A DNA stretch of 6,810 bases from an uncultured Coriobacteriaceae bacterium (GCA_902772085.1 CACXZL010000096.1:1-6810), one strand, 5' to 3'; counted from the stretch's first letter, positions 1 through 6,459 are shown. A program made the numbers and translations. The notes: generated by a model not told the origin, from the sequence alone.

Positions 1-77
1 CGACGGATTCCGGGACGGACGTGCCTACGGCAGGCGATGAGACGGCTACGAATCCCGTAGGTGGTGCAGATGAGTAG
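1..77 (+). CDS. C-terminal tail of an upstream gene (possibly scpB), partial
   Basis: Reading from base 3, an open frame runs to a TAG stop at 75-77 and encodes an acidic, Thr/Gly/Asp-rich tail ending NPVGGADE. The other two forward frames stop at 38-40 and 58-60. The stop overlaps the ATG at 70 of the next gene, as expected for a translationally coupled operon. In many Gram-positive genomes the gene just before rluB is scpB (segregation and condensation protein B), whose C-terminus is often a low-complexity acidic tail. The identity comes from that gene order only; no conserved ScpB motif lies inside the window. Confidence 0.45.
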   Translation, partial: TDSGTDVPTAGDETATNPVGGADE

Positions 78-888
78 CGCAGGCGACGAGGAGCGCATCG
101 TGCCCATGCGGCTGCAGCGGTTTTTGGCGCGCTCTGGCGTCGCGAGCAGGCGTGGCTCAGAGAATCTCATGACGGCGGGTCGCGTGCGCGTAAACGGCGT
201 GGTGGTGAGCGAGCTGGGCAGCAAGGTCGATCCGCTGGTCGATCATGTGACGGTGGATGGGCGTGAGGTGTATCTAGCGGAGCGGCCGACCTACCTGGTG
301 CTCAACAAGCCTGCAGGCTACCTCACGACCATGAACGATCCGCAGGGTCGACCATGCGTGGCGAGCCTGGTGCCCTCAAGACGCTATCCCGGCCTCTTTC
401 CCGTGGGCCGTCTCGATCGCGACACTACGGGTATCCTGCTCTTCACGACAGACGGAAACGCCGCCCAGGAGCTGCTGCATCCCTCGCGCCATGTGAGCAA
501 GCACTACGTGGCGCTGGTGGACGGCGTGCCCAAGCCGAACGAGCTCGAGAGGATTCGCAAAGGCATCATGCTCGACGACGGACCGGCGCAGCCAGCCGAG
601 GTGAAGGTGCTCGGGCCAACGGATGCGCTCCTGCGCACGGTGGCCCCGGAAGGGGTTCGTGGGGACACGAGCGTCGTTGGCATCACGCTCCAAGAAGGGC
701 GGAAGCATCAGGTGAAGCGGATGCTTGCGGCCATCGGCCACAAGGTGTTGAGGTTGCATCGAGATTCCTTTGGTCCTCTCAAACTTGAGGGGTGCAAGGA
801 GGGCAGATGGCGTATGCTGGACGAACAAGAGATTCGAAAGTTGGACGATTGCAGGGGCGTGGCCCCGTCGCGAGACATACGGAGGTAA
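70..888 (+). CDS. rluB: 23S rRNA pseudouridine synthase, RluB/RsuA family
   Basis: Converts a specific uridine of 23S rRNA to pseudouridine (U2605 in E. coli for RluB) during ribosome assembly. Numbered from the ATG at 70 (272 aa), an N-terminal S4 RNA-binding domain (about 13-67, with RLQRFLARSGVASRR) precedes the catalytic domain. The catalytic Asp116 lies in GRLDRDTTGILLFTTDG. The later family motif is EGRKHQVKRM (209-218), followed by the FGPLKL strand. Length fits the family. Start choice: ATG 70 overlaps the upstream TAG (75-77) and has AGGTGG at 59-64. Alternatives are GTG 61, GTG 100 (GAGGAG at 88-93, 6-nt spacing) and ATG 106. The stop at 886-888 is 3 nt before cmk. RluB is preferred over RsuA/RluE/RluF because of the S4 domain and the neighbours (cmk downstream). 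Family certain; exact target base inferred. Confidence 0.93.
   Translation: MSSAGDEERIVPMRLQRFLARSGVASRRGSENLMTAGRVRVNGVVVSELGSKVDPLVDHVTVDGREVYLAERPTYLVLNKPAGYLTTMNDPQGRPCVASLVPSRRYPGLFPVGRLDRDTTGILLFTTDGNAAQELLHPSRHVSKHYVALVDGVPKPNELERIRKGIMLDDGPAQPAEVKVLGPTDALLRTVAPEGVRGDTSVVGITLQEGRKHQVKRMLAAIGHKVLRLHRDSFGPLKLEGCKEGRWRMLDEQEIRKLDDCRGVAPSRDIRR
881..885 (+). promoter_or_regulatory. Ribosome binding site of cmk-plsC
   Basis: A perfect GGAGG lies 6 nt before the GTG at 892 and overlaps the last codons of rluB. It fixes the GTG as the start, since the protein then begins directly with the kinase strand MKVAIDGPAGSGKS, and it indicates coupled translation with rluB. Confidence 0.85.
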
Positions 889-891
889 GAC

Positions 892-2595
892 GTGAAGGTA
901 GCCATTGACGGGCCTGCTGGCTCAGGAAAGTCGACCATAGCCCATCTGCTGGCAGAGCGTTGCGGACTTGTGCTGCTTGACACAGGGGCGATGTATCGGT
1001 CTGTGACGCTGGCGTGCCATGAGGGCGGCGTGGACGTGAATGACGCGGAGGCGGTGACCCGCGTTGCAGATGAGGTAACCATAACGTTTGGCACGGCAGA
1101 GGACGGGACGCAGACGGTTGCCCTGAACGGTCGTGACGTGACGGCGGCGATTCGTACGCCCGAGATCGACGCGGACGTCTCGGCGGTCTCGGCGGTGCCT
1201 GCCGTGCGCGAAGCCATGGTGGCGCAGCAGCGTGCCATGGGCGAGGCAGGCGACGTGGTGGCCGAGGGACGAGACATCGGTACCGTGGTGTTTCCCGATG
1301 CCGAGGTGAAGGTGTTTCTCACGGCCAATCCGGAGGCGAGGGCACACCGTCGTGCCTTGCAGCGCTCCATCACGGACGAAGAGAAGGAAGCCGAGATCCT
1401 TCAGGATTTGAAACGTCGCGACAAGGCGGATTCTACCCGTGAGGTGGCTCCGTTGCGACCCGCAGAAGACGCCGTGCACATCGATTCGTCTCAGATGACG
1501 ATCGAGGAGGAGGTCGCCCAGATCTCTGCGCTCATTCGCGCGGCGCGTGCTGGCGTCGATGGCACTCCGGCAGAGCAAGCCGATGGCGCGCAGGCGGAGG
1601 CTCCGGCAGAGCAGGCCGACGACGCGCAGGTCGTGACACCAGTTGGGGAGGTCGAGCGCGCCGGGGAAGAGTTGCCAGTTGGGAAGGCAGACGATGCCCA
1701 GGCTGCGATGCCAACTGGGAAGGACGAAGACGTCCAGGTGGAGCTGTCAGCAAGGCAGAACGATGATGCCCAAGCGGAGGCTCCGCGTCCGAAAGACGAG
1801 ACCCAGTCTGGCAAGCCCTTGTCTGATTCCGTGGCCGATGGTGACGACAAGCCCAAGAAGCATGCGAAGAAGAAGGAGGCGAAGCCCGAAGATCCCAACG
1901 ACAAGTTCTACGACGGGGATATGCATAAGTTCTCGCTGGGCAGCAGGTTCCTTCTCGGAGCGTCCATATGCGTATGCGGAGCCGTCAGCAAGCTGCTCTG
2001 GCCCTGGGTCGTAGAGGGCGGAGAGAAGCTCTGGAATGCGGAGGGTGGCCAGATGGTCATCATGAACCACGTGTCCATGCTGGATCCCGTGGTGATTGCG
2101 GTAAGCGATTGGGCGCATGGCCGTCGTCTGCGCCCCATTTACAAGAGCGAGTTTGATAACAGCAAGATTATCAACTGGTTCTTTGCGCGTGTGGGAGCCA
2201 TACCTGTGAAGCGTGGAACGGCAGACATAAAGGCAGTGAGACGTGCGCAGCGCGCGTTGCAGCGTGGCGAGGACATCCTGGTGTTTCCCGAAGGCACGCG
2301 CATCCATTCGGAAGACCAGGAGGTGGAGATCCATGGCGGCTTTGCCCTCATGGCGCAGCTTGCCAAAGCGCCCGTGATCCCCATCGCCATCGTAGGTGCG
2401 CGTGACGGCACCCCTGGAGGCAACAAGCCCCTGCGGCCTGGCCGCATGTGGATGCGCGTGGGCGATGCGATCACGTTTGACGAGCTTGGCGCCAAGGGGC
2501 GCAAGAAGCAGGCGAGCGCCATGGAGAAGGTCGCCATGGAGCGTGTGTACGCCTTGCGCGACGCCTTGCGCGCAGCACATCCGGGGAAGATGTAG
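892..2595 (+). CDS. cmk-plsC: Fused (d)CMP kinase / 1-acyl-glycerol-3-phosphate acyltransferase
   Basis: A 567-aa two-enzyme protein in one uninterrupted frame. Residues 1-220 are a cytidylate kinase (ATP + (d)CMP to ADP + (d)CDP): P-loop GPAGSGKS (7-14), DTGAMYR (30-36), EGRDIGTVVF (125-134) and RRDKADSTREVAPLRP (175-190). Residues 221-338 are a charged, disordered-looking linker: six 12-residue repeats (226-297), then a lysine-rich stretch (320-332). Residues 340-567 are a PlsC-type acyltransferase that makes phosphatidic acid from lysophosphatidate. It has a hydrophobic segment (about 350-374) likely to sit in the membrane, the catalytic HX4D (His393, Asp398 in NHVSMLDPV) and FPEGTR (465-470). 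Start is GTG with a perfect GGAGG. CTP is the co-substrate for CDP-diacylglycerol synthesis from phosphatidate, so the two activities are metabolically linked. In many Gram-positives cmk and plsC are separate adjacent genes. No good internal ribosome site was seen before the PlsC half. Confidence 0.93.
   Translation: MKVAIDGPAGSGKSTIAHLLAERCGLVLLDTGAMYRSVTLACHEGGVDVNDAEAVTRVADEVTITFGTAEDGTQTVALNGRDVTAAIRTPEIDADVSAVSAVPAVREAMVAQQRAMGEAGDVVAEGRDIGTVVFPDAEVKVFLTANPEARAHRRALQRSITDEEKEAEILQDLKRRDKADSTREVAPLRPAEDAVHIDSSQMTIEEEVAQISALIRAARAGVDGTPAEQADGAQAEAPAEQADDAQVVTPVGEVERAGEELPVGKADDAQAAMPTGKDEDVQVELSARQNDDAQAEAPRPKDETQSGKPLSDSVADGDDKPKKHAKKKEAKPEDPNDKFYDGDMHKFSLGSRFLLGASICVCGAVSKLLWPWVVEGGEKLWNAEGGQMVIMNHVSMLDPVVIAVSDWAHGRRLRPIYKSEFDNSKIINWFFARVGAIPVKRGTADIKAVRRAQRALQRGEDILVFPEGTRIHSEDQEVEIHGGFALMAQLAKAPVIPIAIVGARDGTPGGNKPLRPGRMWMRVGDAITFDELGAKGRKKQASAMEKVAMERVYALRDALRAAHPGKM
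1567..1782 (+). repeat. Six in-frame 36-bp (12-residue) repeats in the CMK-PlsC linker
   Basis: Six consecutive 12-residue units fill residues 226-297 without gaps. They begin PAEQADGAQAEA, PAEQADDAQVVT, PVGEVERAGEEL, PVGKADDAQAAM, PTGKDEDVQVEL and SARQNDDAQAEA, and a decayed seventh unit (PRPKDETQ) follows. The pattern is Pro at position 1, acidic residues near 6-7 and Gln at 9. DNA similarity is highest between units 1 and 2 and between 4 and 5, which suggests expansion by duplication followed by drift. The array encodes an acidic, Ala/Gln-rich, probably unstructured spacer. Confidence 0.85.
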
Positions 2596-2597
2596 CC

Positions 2598-3440
2598 GTG
2601 GCACGTGTGGAAGTGGCAGCGGAGGCCGGCGCGTGCTTTGGCGTGGAGCGCGCGCTTCGCATGGTGCTCGAACGTGCCCACAAGGCCACGGTGCCCGTAC
2701 ATACCCTCGGACCCTTGATTCACAACCCCCTCGTCGTCGCGGAATTGTGCGGCGAGGGCGTGGATGTGGTGGAGGAACCCGAGGAGGCGGCACAAGGCGA
2801 TGTCTTGTTTATGCGGACGCATGGCGTGACGCCTGAGACCGAGAAGCGAGCGCGAGATTGCGGGCTCGAGGTGGTCGACGCCACATGTCCCTTCGTGAAG
2901 AAGGTTCACAAGGCCGTCGAGCGGCTTTTGGACGAGGGCTATCAGGTTCTTGTGGTGGGCGAGAAGGGCCATCCCGAAGTGGAGGGAACCTTAGGCCACG
3001 CTCCCGGCGCGGTGGTAGTGGGCAGTCCCTGTGACTTGGAGGGGATCTCGCTTGAACGGCGCGTGGGCGTGGTGGTGCAGACGACGCTCGCCGTGCAGAC
3101 GCTCCGCGAGGTCGTGAGCGGTCTTGTTGGCCGTTGCGAAGAGGTGCGTCTCATCGACACCATATGCGACGCGACGAGCAAGAGGCAGGCAGCTGCTGCG
3201 GCATTGGCCGCAGAGGCGGATGTGATGGTCGTGGTAGGGGGCAAGAATTCGGCAAATACGACGCATCTGGCAGATATCTGCTCGAAGCATTGCATGCGCA
3301 CCTATCACGTGGAATCCGCCGACGAGCTCGATGCCTCCATGCTTGGCGGAGCGGAATTGATAGGAATCACGGCGGGCGCATCCACACCTGCTGATCATAT
3401 CGAGACGGCGCGTGAGCGCATCGAGTCGCTGGTCAGCTAG
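2598..3440 (+). CDS. ispH: 4-hydroxy-3-methylbut-2-enyl diphosphate reductase
   Basis: Last enzyme of the MEP (non-mevalonate) pathway. It reduces HMBPP to isopentenyl and dimethylallyl diphosphate using a [4Fe-4S] cluster, supplying undecaprenyl and quinone precursors. The 280-aa protein keeps the cluster cysteines Cys13 (GACFGVERA), Cys97 (VDATCPFV) and Cys190 (DTICDATSKRQ). It also keeps the substrate-binding histidines His42 (HNP), His75 (RTHG) and His125, the proton-relay Glu127 (GHPEVEG), the KNSANTTHL loop (216-224) and the C-terminal GASTP (260-264). The start is a GTG 2 nt after the cmk-plsC stop; a GGGGA-type ribosome site lies in the end of that gene. Length is normal and nothing essential is missing. 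Presence of ispH implies that the host uses the MEP route. Confidence 0.97.
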   Translation: MARVEVAAEAGACFGVERALRMVLERAHKATVPVHTLGPLIHNPLVVAELCGEGVDVVEEPEEAAQGDVLFMRTHGVTPETEKRARDCGLEVVDATCPFVKKVHKAVERLLDEGYQVLVVGEKGHPEVEGTLGHAPGAVVVGSPCDLEGISLERRVGVVVQTTLAVQTLREVVSGLVGRCEEVRLIDTICDATSKRQAAAAALAAEADVMVVVGGKNSANTTHLADICSKHCMRTYHVESADELDASMLGGAELIGITAGASTPADHIETARERIESLVS

Positions 3441-3445
3441 CCATC

Positions 3446-4816
3446 ATGCCGGGAAAGCGATCCGACTACGCAAGTACGCGCACGCATGCTGACGGTGCCT
3501 GGATAGCGCGTGTGGAAGACGGGAGTCCCGCCTGGGAGGCGGGGCTCGAGCCGGGAATGCGCGTCGACACCGTCAACGGACAGCCGATGGAAGACATCAT
3601 TACCTGGCGGTGGGAGGCCGACGGCAGCGTGGCAGAGCTTGAGGTGTACGATCCTGCGGATGGGGAGGAGTACGCATGCACGCTTGAGCGGGAGCCGGGG
3701 CAAGACTGGGGCGTGGAGTTCACGGACGTGCTCTTTGACGGCATACGTACCTGCGTGAACGCATGCCAATTCTGCTTTATGGCGATGCTCCCCAAAGATG
3801 CGCGTGCCTCGCTCATGCTGCGCGACGATGACTACCGCCTATCTTTTCTGCAAGGCAATTTCGTGACGCTCACGAACGTCTCAGACTCGGATGTGGAGCG
3901 CATCATCCGCTGTCGCATGGAGCCCATGAACGTCTCCATCCATGCCGTCACGCCCGAGGTTCGGGTACCGCTCATAGGCAAGAAGGCCATGCGTGGCATG
4001 GAGGTGCTTGAGCGCCTGTGCGAGGCGGGCATTGAGATTCACGGGCAGATCGTGCTCTGTGCCGGCATCAACGACGGGTTGGAGCTCGAGCGCACGCTTG
4101 CGTGGGTGGAAGGCCATCCGCAGGTGACGTCGCTTGCCATCGTGCCACTTGGCTATACCAAGTACTCCAAGAGGTTTTCGTCATCGTTTTCTGAGGATAG
4201 GGAGGCGAGCCGTGCGGTCGTGCGCATGCTCGAGCCCTATCAGCGGCGTGCACGGGCAGAACTTGGCATCACACGCTTTCAGCTTTCCGATGAGTTCTAT
4301 CTGGATGCCGGGCTTCCCATACCTGAGGCGAGCACCTATGACGGTTATCCGCAGTTCTATGACGGCATTGGCATGCTGCGTTATTATCTGGACAAGGTGG
4401 ACGAAGTGGCAAAGACCCACACGGATGAACTGCGCGAGGCGTCTCTCCGCTTGCGGGACGCGGACGACCGGGTGCTGCTCGTGTGCGGCGAAGCGGCGCG
4501 GACGGCCTTTTCTGAATTCAGCAGGCTGTGGGATGCGCCTGTGGAACCTTATGCCATAGCCAATGAGTATTATGGTGGCGACGTGAACGTTACGGGTCTC
4601 ATCGTGGCGAAGGATTTGCTTGAACAGCTGCCGCGTGACCTCGCGCGTACGATCGTGGTGCTCCCTGAGGTTATGTTTAACTTCGACAGCCTCACCCTCG
4701 ACGGCGTGTCGCGGCAAGCCGTGGTGGAGGAAATCGGGCGTCGTGGTGGTTGCGCCATCGTGTCCGTTCCAAATCCCCCCGAGCAACTCGCCGCCATTCG
4801 AGAGGCGCTCGGCTGA
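3446..4816 (+). CDS. DUF512 protein with PDZ-like and radical-SAM-type FeS domains
   Basis: A 456-aa protein of the DUF512 family, whose biochemical role is not established. Residues about 15-65 form a PDZ-like domain (VEDGSPAWEAGLEPGMRVDTVNG region). FDGIRTCVNACQFCF follows, with a CxxxCxxC cluster at Cys103, Cys107 and Cys110, the spacing of radical SAM enzymes that bind a [4Fe-4S] cluster. Family hallmarks continue with LPKDARASLMLRDDDYRLSF and GNFVTLTN, then the DUF512 region (about 220-445) with PLGYTKY and SDEFYLDAGLPIP. No signal peptide or membrane segment is seen, so it is probably cytosolic. The ATG is 5 nt after the ispH stop with no strong ribosome site, so translation probably depends on coupling. 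In related Gram-positive clusters this gene often precedes der (GTPase EngA), hinting at a ribosome- or RNA-linked role, but der is not next here. Family assignment is strong; function is unknown. Confidence 0.9.
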   Translation: MPGKRSDYASTRTHADGAWIARVEDGSPAWEAGLEPGMRVDTVNGQPMEDIITWRWEADGSVAELEVYDPADGEEYACTLEREPGQDWGVEFTDVLFDGIRTCVNACQFCFMAMLPKDARASLMLRDDDYRLSFLQGNFVTLTNVSDSDVERIIRCRMEPMNVSIHAVTPEVRVPLIGKKAMRGMEVLERLCEAGIEIHGQIVLCAGINDGLELERTLAWVEGHPQVTSLAIVPLGYTKYSKRFSSSFSEDREASRAVVRMLEPYQRRARAELGITRFQLSDEFYLDAGLPIPEASTYDGYPQFYDGIGMLRYYLDKVDEVAKTHTDELREASLRLRDADDRVLLVCGEAARTAFSEFSRLWDAPVEPYAIANEYYGGDVNVTGLIVAKDLLEQLPRDLARTIVVLPEVMFNFDSLTLDGVSRQAVVEEIGRRGGCAIVSVPNPPEQLAAIREALG

Positions 4817-4823
4817 ATCTTTC

Positions 4824-4976
4824 CCAGACAAGGGCAGACCGCAGACAAGGGCCAGACAAGAAGACAGGTCGTGGGCAGACAGGTCGCTTGTCTGGTCGAG
4901 GAGACAAGCGACCTGTCTGCCCTTGTTTGCCTGGTGTGTTTACAGGGGAATACAAACGACCTGTCCCCTTGTCTGG
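4824..4976. repeat. Nested palindromic intergenic element between convergent genes
   Basis: The element starts with CCAGACAAGG (4824-4833) and ends with its exact inverse complement CCTTGTCTGG (4967-4976). Inside, 4852-4872 is inverted against 4956-4976 with 19 of 21 positions matching. Nested within these is a perfect 21-bp hairpin. The recurring unit is roughly CCAGACAAGgGGACAGGTCG in both orientations, with further partial copies of CAGACAAGG at 4842 and CCTTGTTTGCCTGG at 4921. It fills the convergent gap, beginning 7 nt after the DUF512 gene and ending directly at the vanY stop codon. There is no coding capacity. It looks like a REP-type or MITE-like non-autonomous repeat; this is inferred from structure alone. 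Confidence 0.75.
4873..4922. terminator. Perfect 21-bp hairpin, possible bidirectional terminator
   Basis: GGGCAGACAGGTCGCTTGTC plus one T (4873-4893) is perfectly complementary to 4902-4922, with an 8-nt loop GGTCGAGG (4894-4901). It lies between two convergent genes and would form in transcripts from either strand, so a terminator or transcript-end stabiliser role is reasonable. There is no T-run on either side, so it is not a canonical intrinsic terminator. The structure is certain; the function is inferred. Confidence 0.55.
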
Positions 4977-6137
4977 TTACTTGCTCGTTTCGCCGAGGTA
5001 TTCTTCGAGGACTTGACCAGACTCGTGCATCGCGGTGGCAGCCTCGACGCCTACGTAGCGGAAGTGCCAGTTCTCGTTCTTGATGCCCGTGACGCTTTCC
5101 TTGCTTTCGGGGTAGCGCTGGATGAAGCCGTATTTGTGTCCGTTCTCGCGTAGCCATGTCTGGATGGGCGCGTTGTAGGTTTCGTCGAAGTTGATGGAGC
5201 AGATGTCGGCCGCAAGGCCAAGCTCGTGCTCGGACGTGCCGGGAACGGCCACGCTCTGGCCGGTGAGCTCTTTGGCCTCTTTTTCGGAATACCCTTCAGC
5301 TAGGTACTCGTTATAGAACTCATCCCATATCGCCTGCTGATCCTCGTGCGAGCGGTAGGCCTGGTTGACAAACACGTCATCATAGCCTGCGGCCCTGCAG
5401 TCTGCGATCATCTGGTTGAACTGGTCGGCTATGCGCGCGTCGACCTGTCTTCCGTCGGCAACGGTGACGAGCTCGACCTTCCAGTCTTCGGGAAGGGGAT
5501 GTGTGCTGTTTACGAGGGTGAGCTCCCATGAGTCCTTGTTTGTGGTCGACGTGGTGCTGGAGCCGTCTTGGCTCGTGCCGTTGCCGGCCTGCCCACTTAC
5601 GTTGTTTTCTTCTGACGACAGGCTTGTGGCCGTTTGTTTGTTGCACTGCGTGAGACCACACACGATGCCCACGACGAGCGCGACGGCCACACAAGCGAGC
5701 ACGATAAGGGGACCAAGCTTGCCGCGACGCGTTGGTGGGGGAGTCTGCTTTGAGTGCTGAGGAGCCCGCCTTTGCCCCGAGGCTTTCTTCTTTTTGATGG
5801 CTTTCTTCTGCCCAGCGGCTTGTTTTGGCTTCTTTACCCGTTTCTTCTTGGGGCCATGCTTCTGCCCTGTGGCCTGAGGCTGGGTAGGGGCATCCTCCAT
5901 CGCGGCACCTTGCGATTCCGCTGCGACTTCTTCCAGTGAGGTGCCGATGCCCTGCGACTCCTCCGGCACTTCTTCCGAGAGAGGCTCTTGCGACTCTGCT
6001 GAGGTTTGATCCCATGTGAGTTCCTGCACCTCTTGCTGGATTTTGTCCTGCGACAAGGCCACCTCTTCGCCTTGGGGAATTCGTTCGTTTGCGTCGACGT
6101 TTTGGTTAGGATTCTGCTCGCCGATTTGTTCTGACAT
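4977..6137 (-). CDS. Membrane-anchored VanY-type D-alanyl-D-alanine carboxypeptidase (M15 family)
   Basis: A 386-aa protein predicted to remove the terminal D-Ala from peptidoglycan stem peptides outside the cell. Numbered from the ATG at 6137: residues 1-90 are acidic and Gln-rich with repeated ESQ; 91-130 are strongly basic (PKKKRVKKPK, KKAIKKKKA); 142-164 form one membrane helix (PLIVLACVAVALVVGIVCGL). A Ser/Thr/Gly/Asn linker (about 170-203) leads to the VanY domain (about 204-386). That domain has VNSTHPLP, NQAYRSHEDQ, the zinc motif SEHELGLAAD (His304, Asp311) and NENWHFRYVG (Glu355 base, His358 ligand). All expected catalytic residues are present. The topology is an N-in signal anchor. 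ATG 6137 is preferred to the upstream GTG 6152 because AAAGGA sits 6 nt before it. It is transcribed toward the cmk-ispH operon as a single gene. The family also contains L,D-type peptidases, so substrate is inferred. Confidence 0.9.
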   Translation of the reverse strand: MSEQIGEQNPNQNVDANERIPQGEEVALSQDKIQQEVQELTWDQTSAESQEPLSEEVPEESQGIGTSLEEVAAESQGAAMEDAPTQPQATGQKHGPKKKRVKKPKQAAGQKKAIKKKKASGQRRAPQHSKQTPPPTRRGKLGPLIVLACVAVALVVGIVCGLTQCNKQTATSLSSEENNVSGQAGNGTSQDGSSTTSTTNKDSWELTLVNSTHPLPEDWKVELVTVADGRQVDARIADQFNQMIADCRAAGYDDVFVNQAYRSHEDQQAIWDEFYNEYLAEGYSEKEAKELTGQSVAVPGTSEHELGLAADICSINFDETYNAPIQTWLRENGHKYGFIQRYPESKESVTGIKNENWHFRYVGVEAATAMHESGQVLEEYLGETSK

Positions 6138-6143
6138 GCCCGA

Positions 6144-6149
6144 TCCTTT
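6144..6149 (-). promoter_or_regulatory. Ribosome binding site of the vanY-like gene
   Basis: On the minus strand AAAGGA is followed by 6 nt (TCGGGC) and then ATG (6137-6135). It supports that ATG over the in-frame GTG at 6152, which would place the site inside the gene. Confidence 0.7.
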
Positions 6150-6169
6150 CACGAGTGCCTTGGGCGACG

Positions 6170-6175
6170 ATTATA
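6170..6175 (-). promoter_or_regulatory. -10 box (TATAAT) for the vanY-like gene
   Basis: A perfect TATAAT lies 32 nt upstream of the ATG on the minus strand, giving a short leader. No good TTGACA-like -35 box is visible at 16-18 nt (the 17-nt position reads AAGGAA), so activation or an alternative contact may be needed. The same bases read TATAAT on the plus strand at 6172-6177, with TTCACG 18 nt before it, so a weak divergent promoter into the repeat region is possible. Confidence 0.5.
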
Positions 6176-6215
6176 ATGCACTGCCGTCGTCATTCCTTAT
6201 AGCTGTCGATACGCC

Positions 6216-6358
6216 CCGAAAAAAGGACATGACCAAACTGCTACGGATGCTGCGGCGTTGTGTCACGGGGACGTGTCACGGGGACGGAGGAACTGTCACA
6301 TGTCGCCGGGACGTGTCACGAGGGAATTGTCGCGGCGAGGAAGTATCACTTTTTTCGG
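6216..6358. repeat. ~143-bp element with 10-bp inverted ends and TGTCAC-type repeats
   Basis: CCGAAAAAAG at 6216-6225 is the exact inverse complement of CTTTTTTCGG at 6349-6358. Between them is a degenerate array with TGTC starts at 6261, 6274, 6294, 6301, 6314 and 6328 and a diverged TATC at 6344. On the minus strand the units read like GTGACACGTCCCC, GCGACAATTCCC and GTGATACTTCC. There is no open reading frame of quality. It resembles the intergenic GTGTCACGGGGAC-like repeats that accompany REP-type elements in other bacteria; the class is inferred from appearance. Confidence 0.6.
6260..6285 (+). repeat. Perfect tandem 13-bp duplication GTGTCACGGGGAC
   Basis: Two identical, directly adjacent copies of GTGTCACGGGGAC occupy 6260-6272 and 6273-6285. 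They are the best-preserved units of the surrounding degenerate array and suggest recent slippage or duplication. Confidence 0.85.
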
Positions 6359-6370
6359 CGAGGGTTACCG

Positions 6371-6459
6371 TTCCACAAACAACTGGGCGGCATGCGCGGG
6401 CGCCTTTCCGGGGCGAGGGCGTGCGGGATGGCGCGCGCAACGCTCGGTTATTTGTGGAG
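6371..6459. repeat. Long imperfect hairpin
   Basis: TCCACAAA (6372-6379) pairs exactly with TTTGTGGA (6451-6458). The stem continues inward to 6389/6441 with one mismatch (6380/6450) and two G-T pairs, giving an 18-position stem around a GC-rich 51-nt loop. It could be a non-coding RNA structure or the relic of an inverted-repeat element; nothing identifies it as a known RNA family. Confidence 0.5.

Noticed and set aside
1903..1935. Separate plsC gene starting at the internal ATG 1921
   Set aside because: No suitably spaced ribosome site is present, and the frame is continuous with the kinase and linker, so a true fusion is the simpler reading.
1747..2793. 348-codon open frame on the minus strand opposite cmk-plsC and ispH
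   Set aside because: It lies opposite two genes with complete catalytic motifs, and its translation is low-complexity Arg/His/Pro/Leu-rich with no domain. It is explained by high GC content.
5440..5451. CGACCTGTCTTC inside vanY, matching part of the intergenic palindrome
   Set aside because: It encodes part of a normal VanY-domain segment (DGRQVDAR) and the match is only 12 bases. Probably chance.
5643..5700. Lipoprotein signal (GLTQC) in the VanY-like protein
   Set aside because: The cysteine follows the hydrophobic segment, but about 140 residues precede the helix and LTQC is a poor lipobox. A signal anchor is more likely.
6344..6358. Intrinsic terminator at the T6 run (6350-6355)
   Set aside because: No GC-rich hairpin directly precedes the T-run on the plus strand, nor the matching run at 6219-6224 on the minus strand. 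The two runs are better explained as inverted ends of one element.
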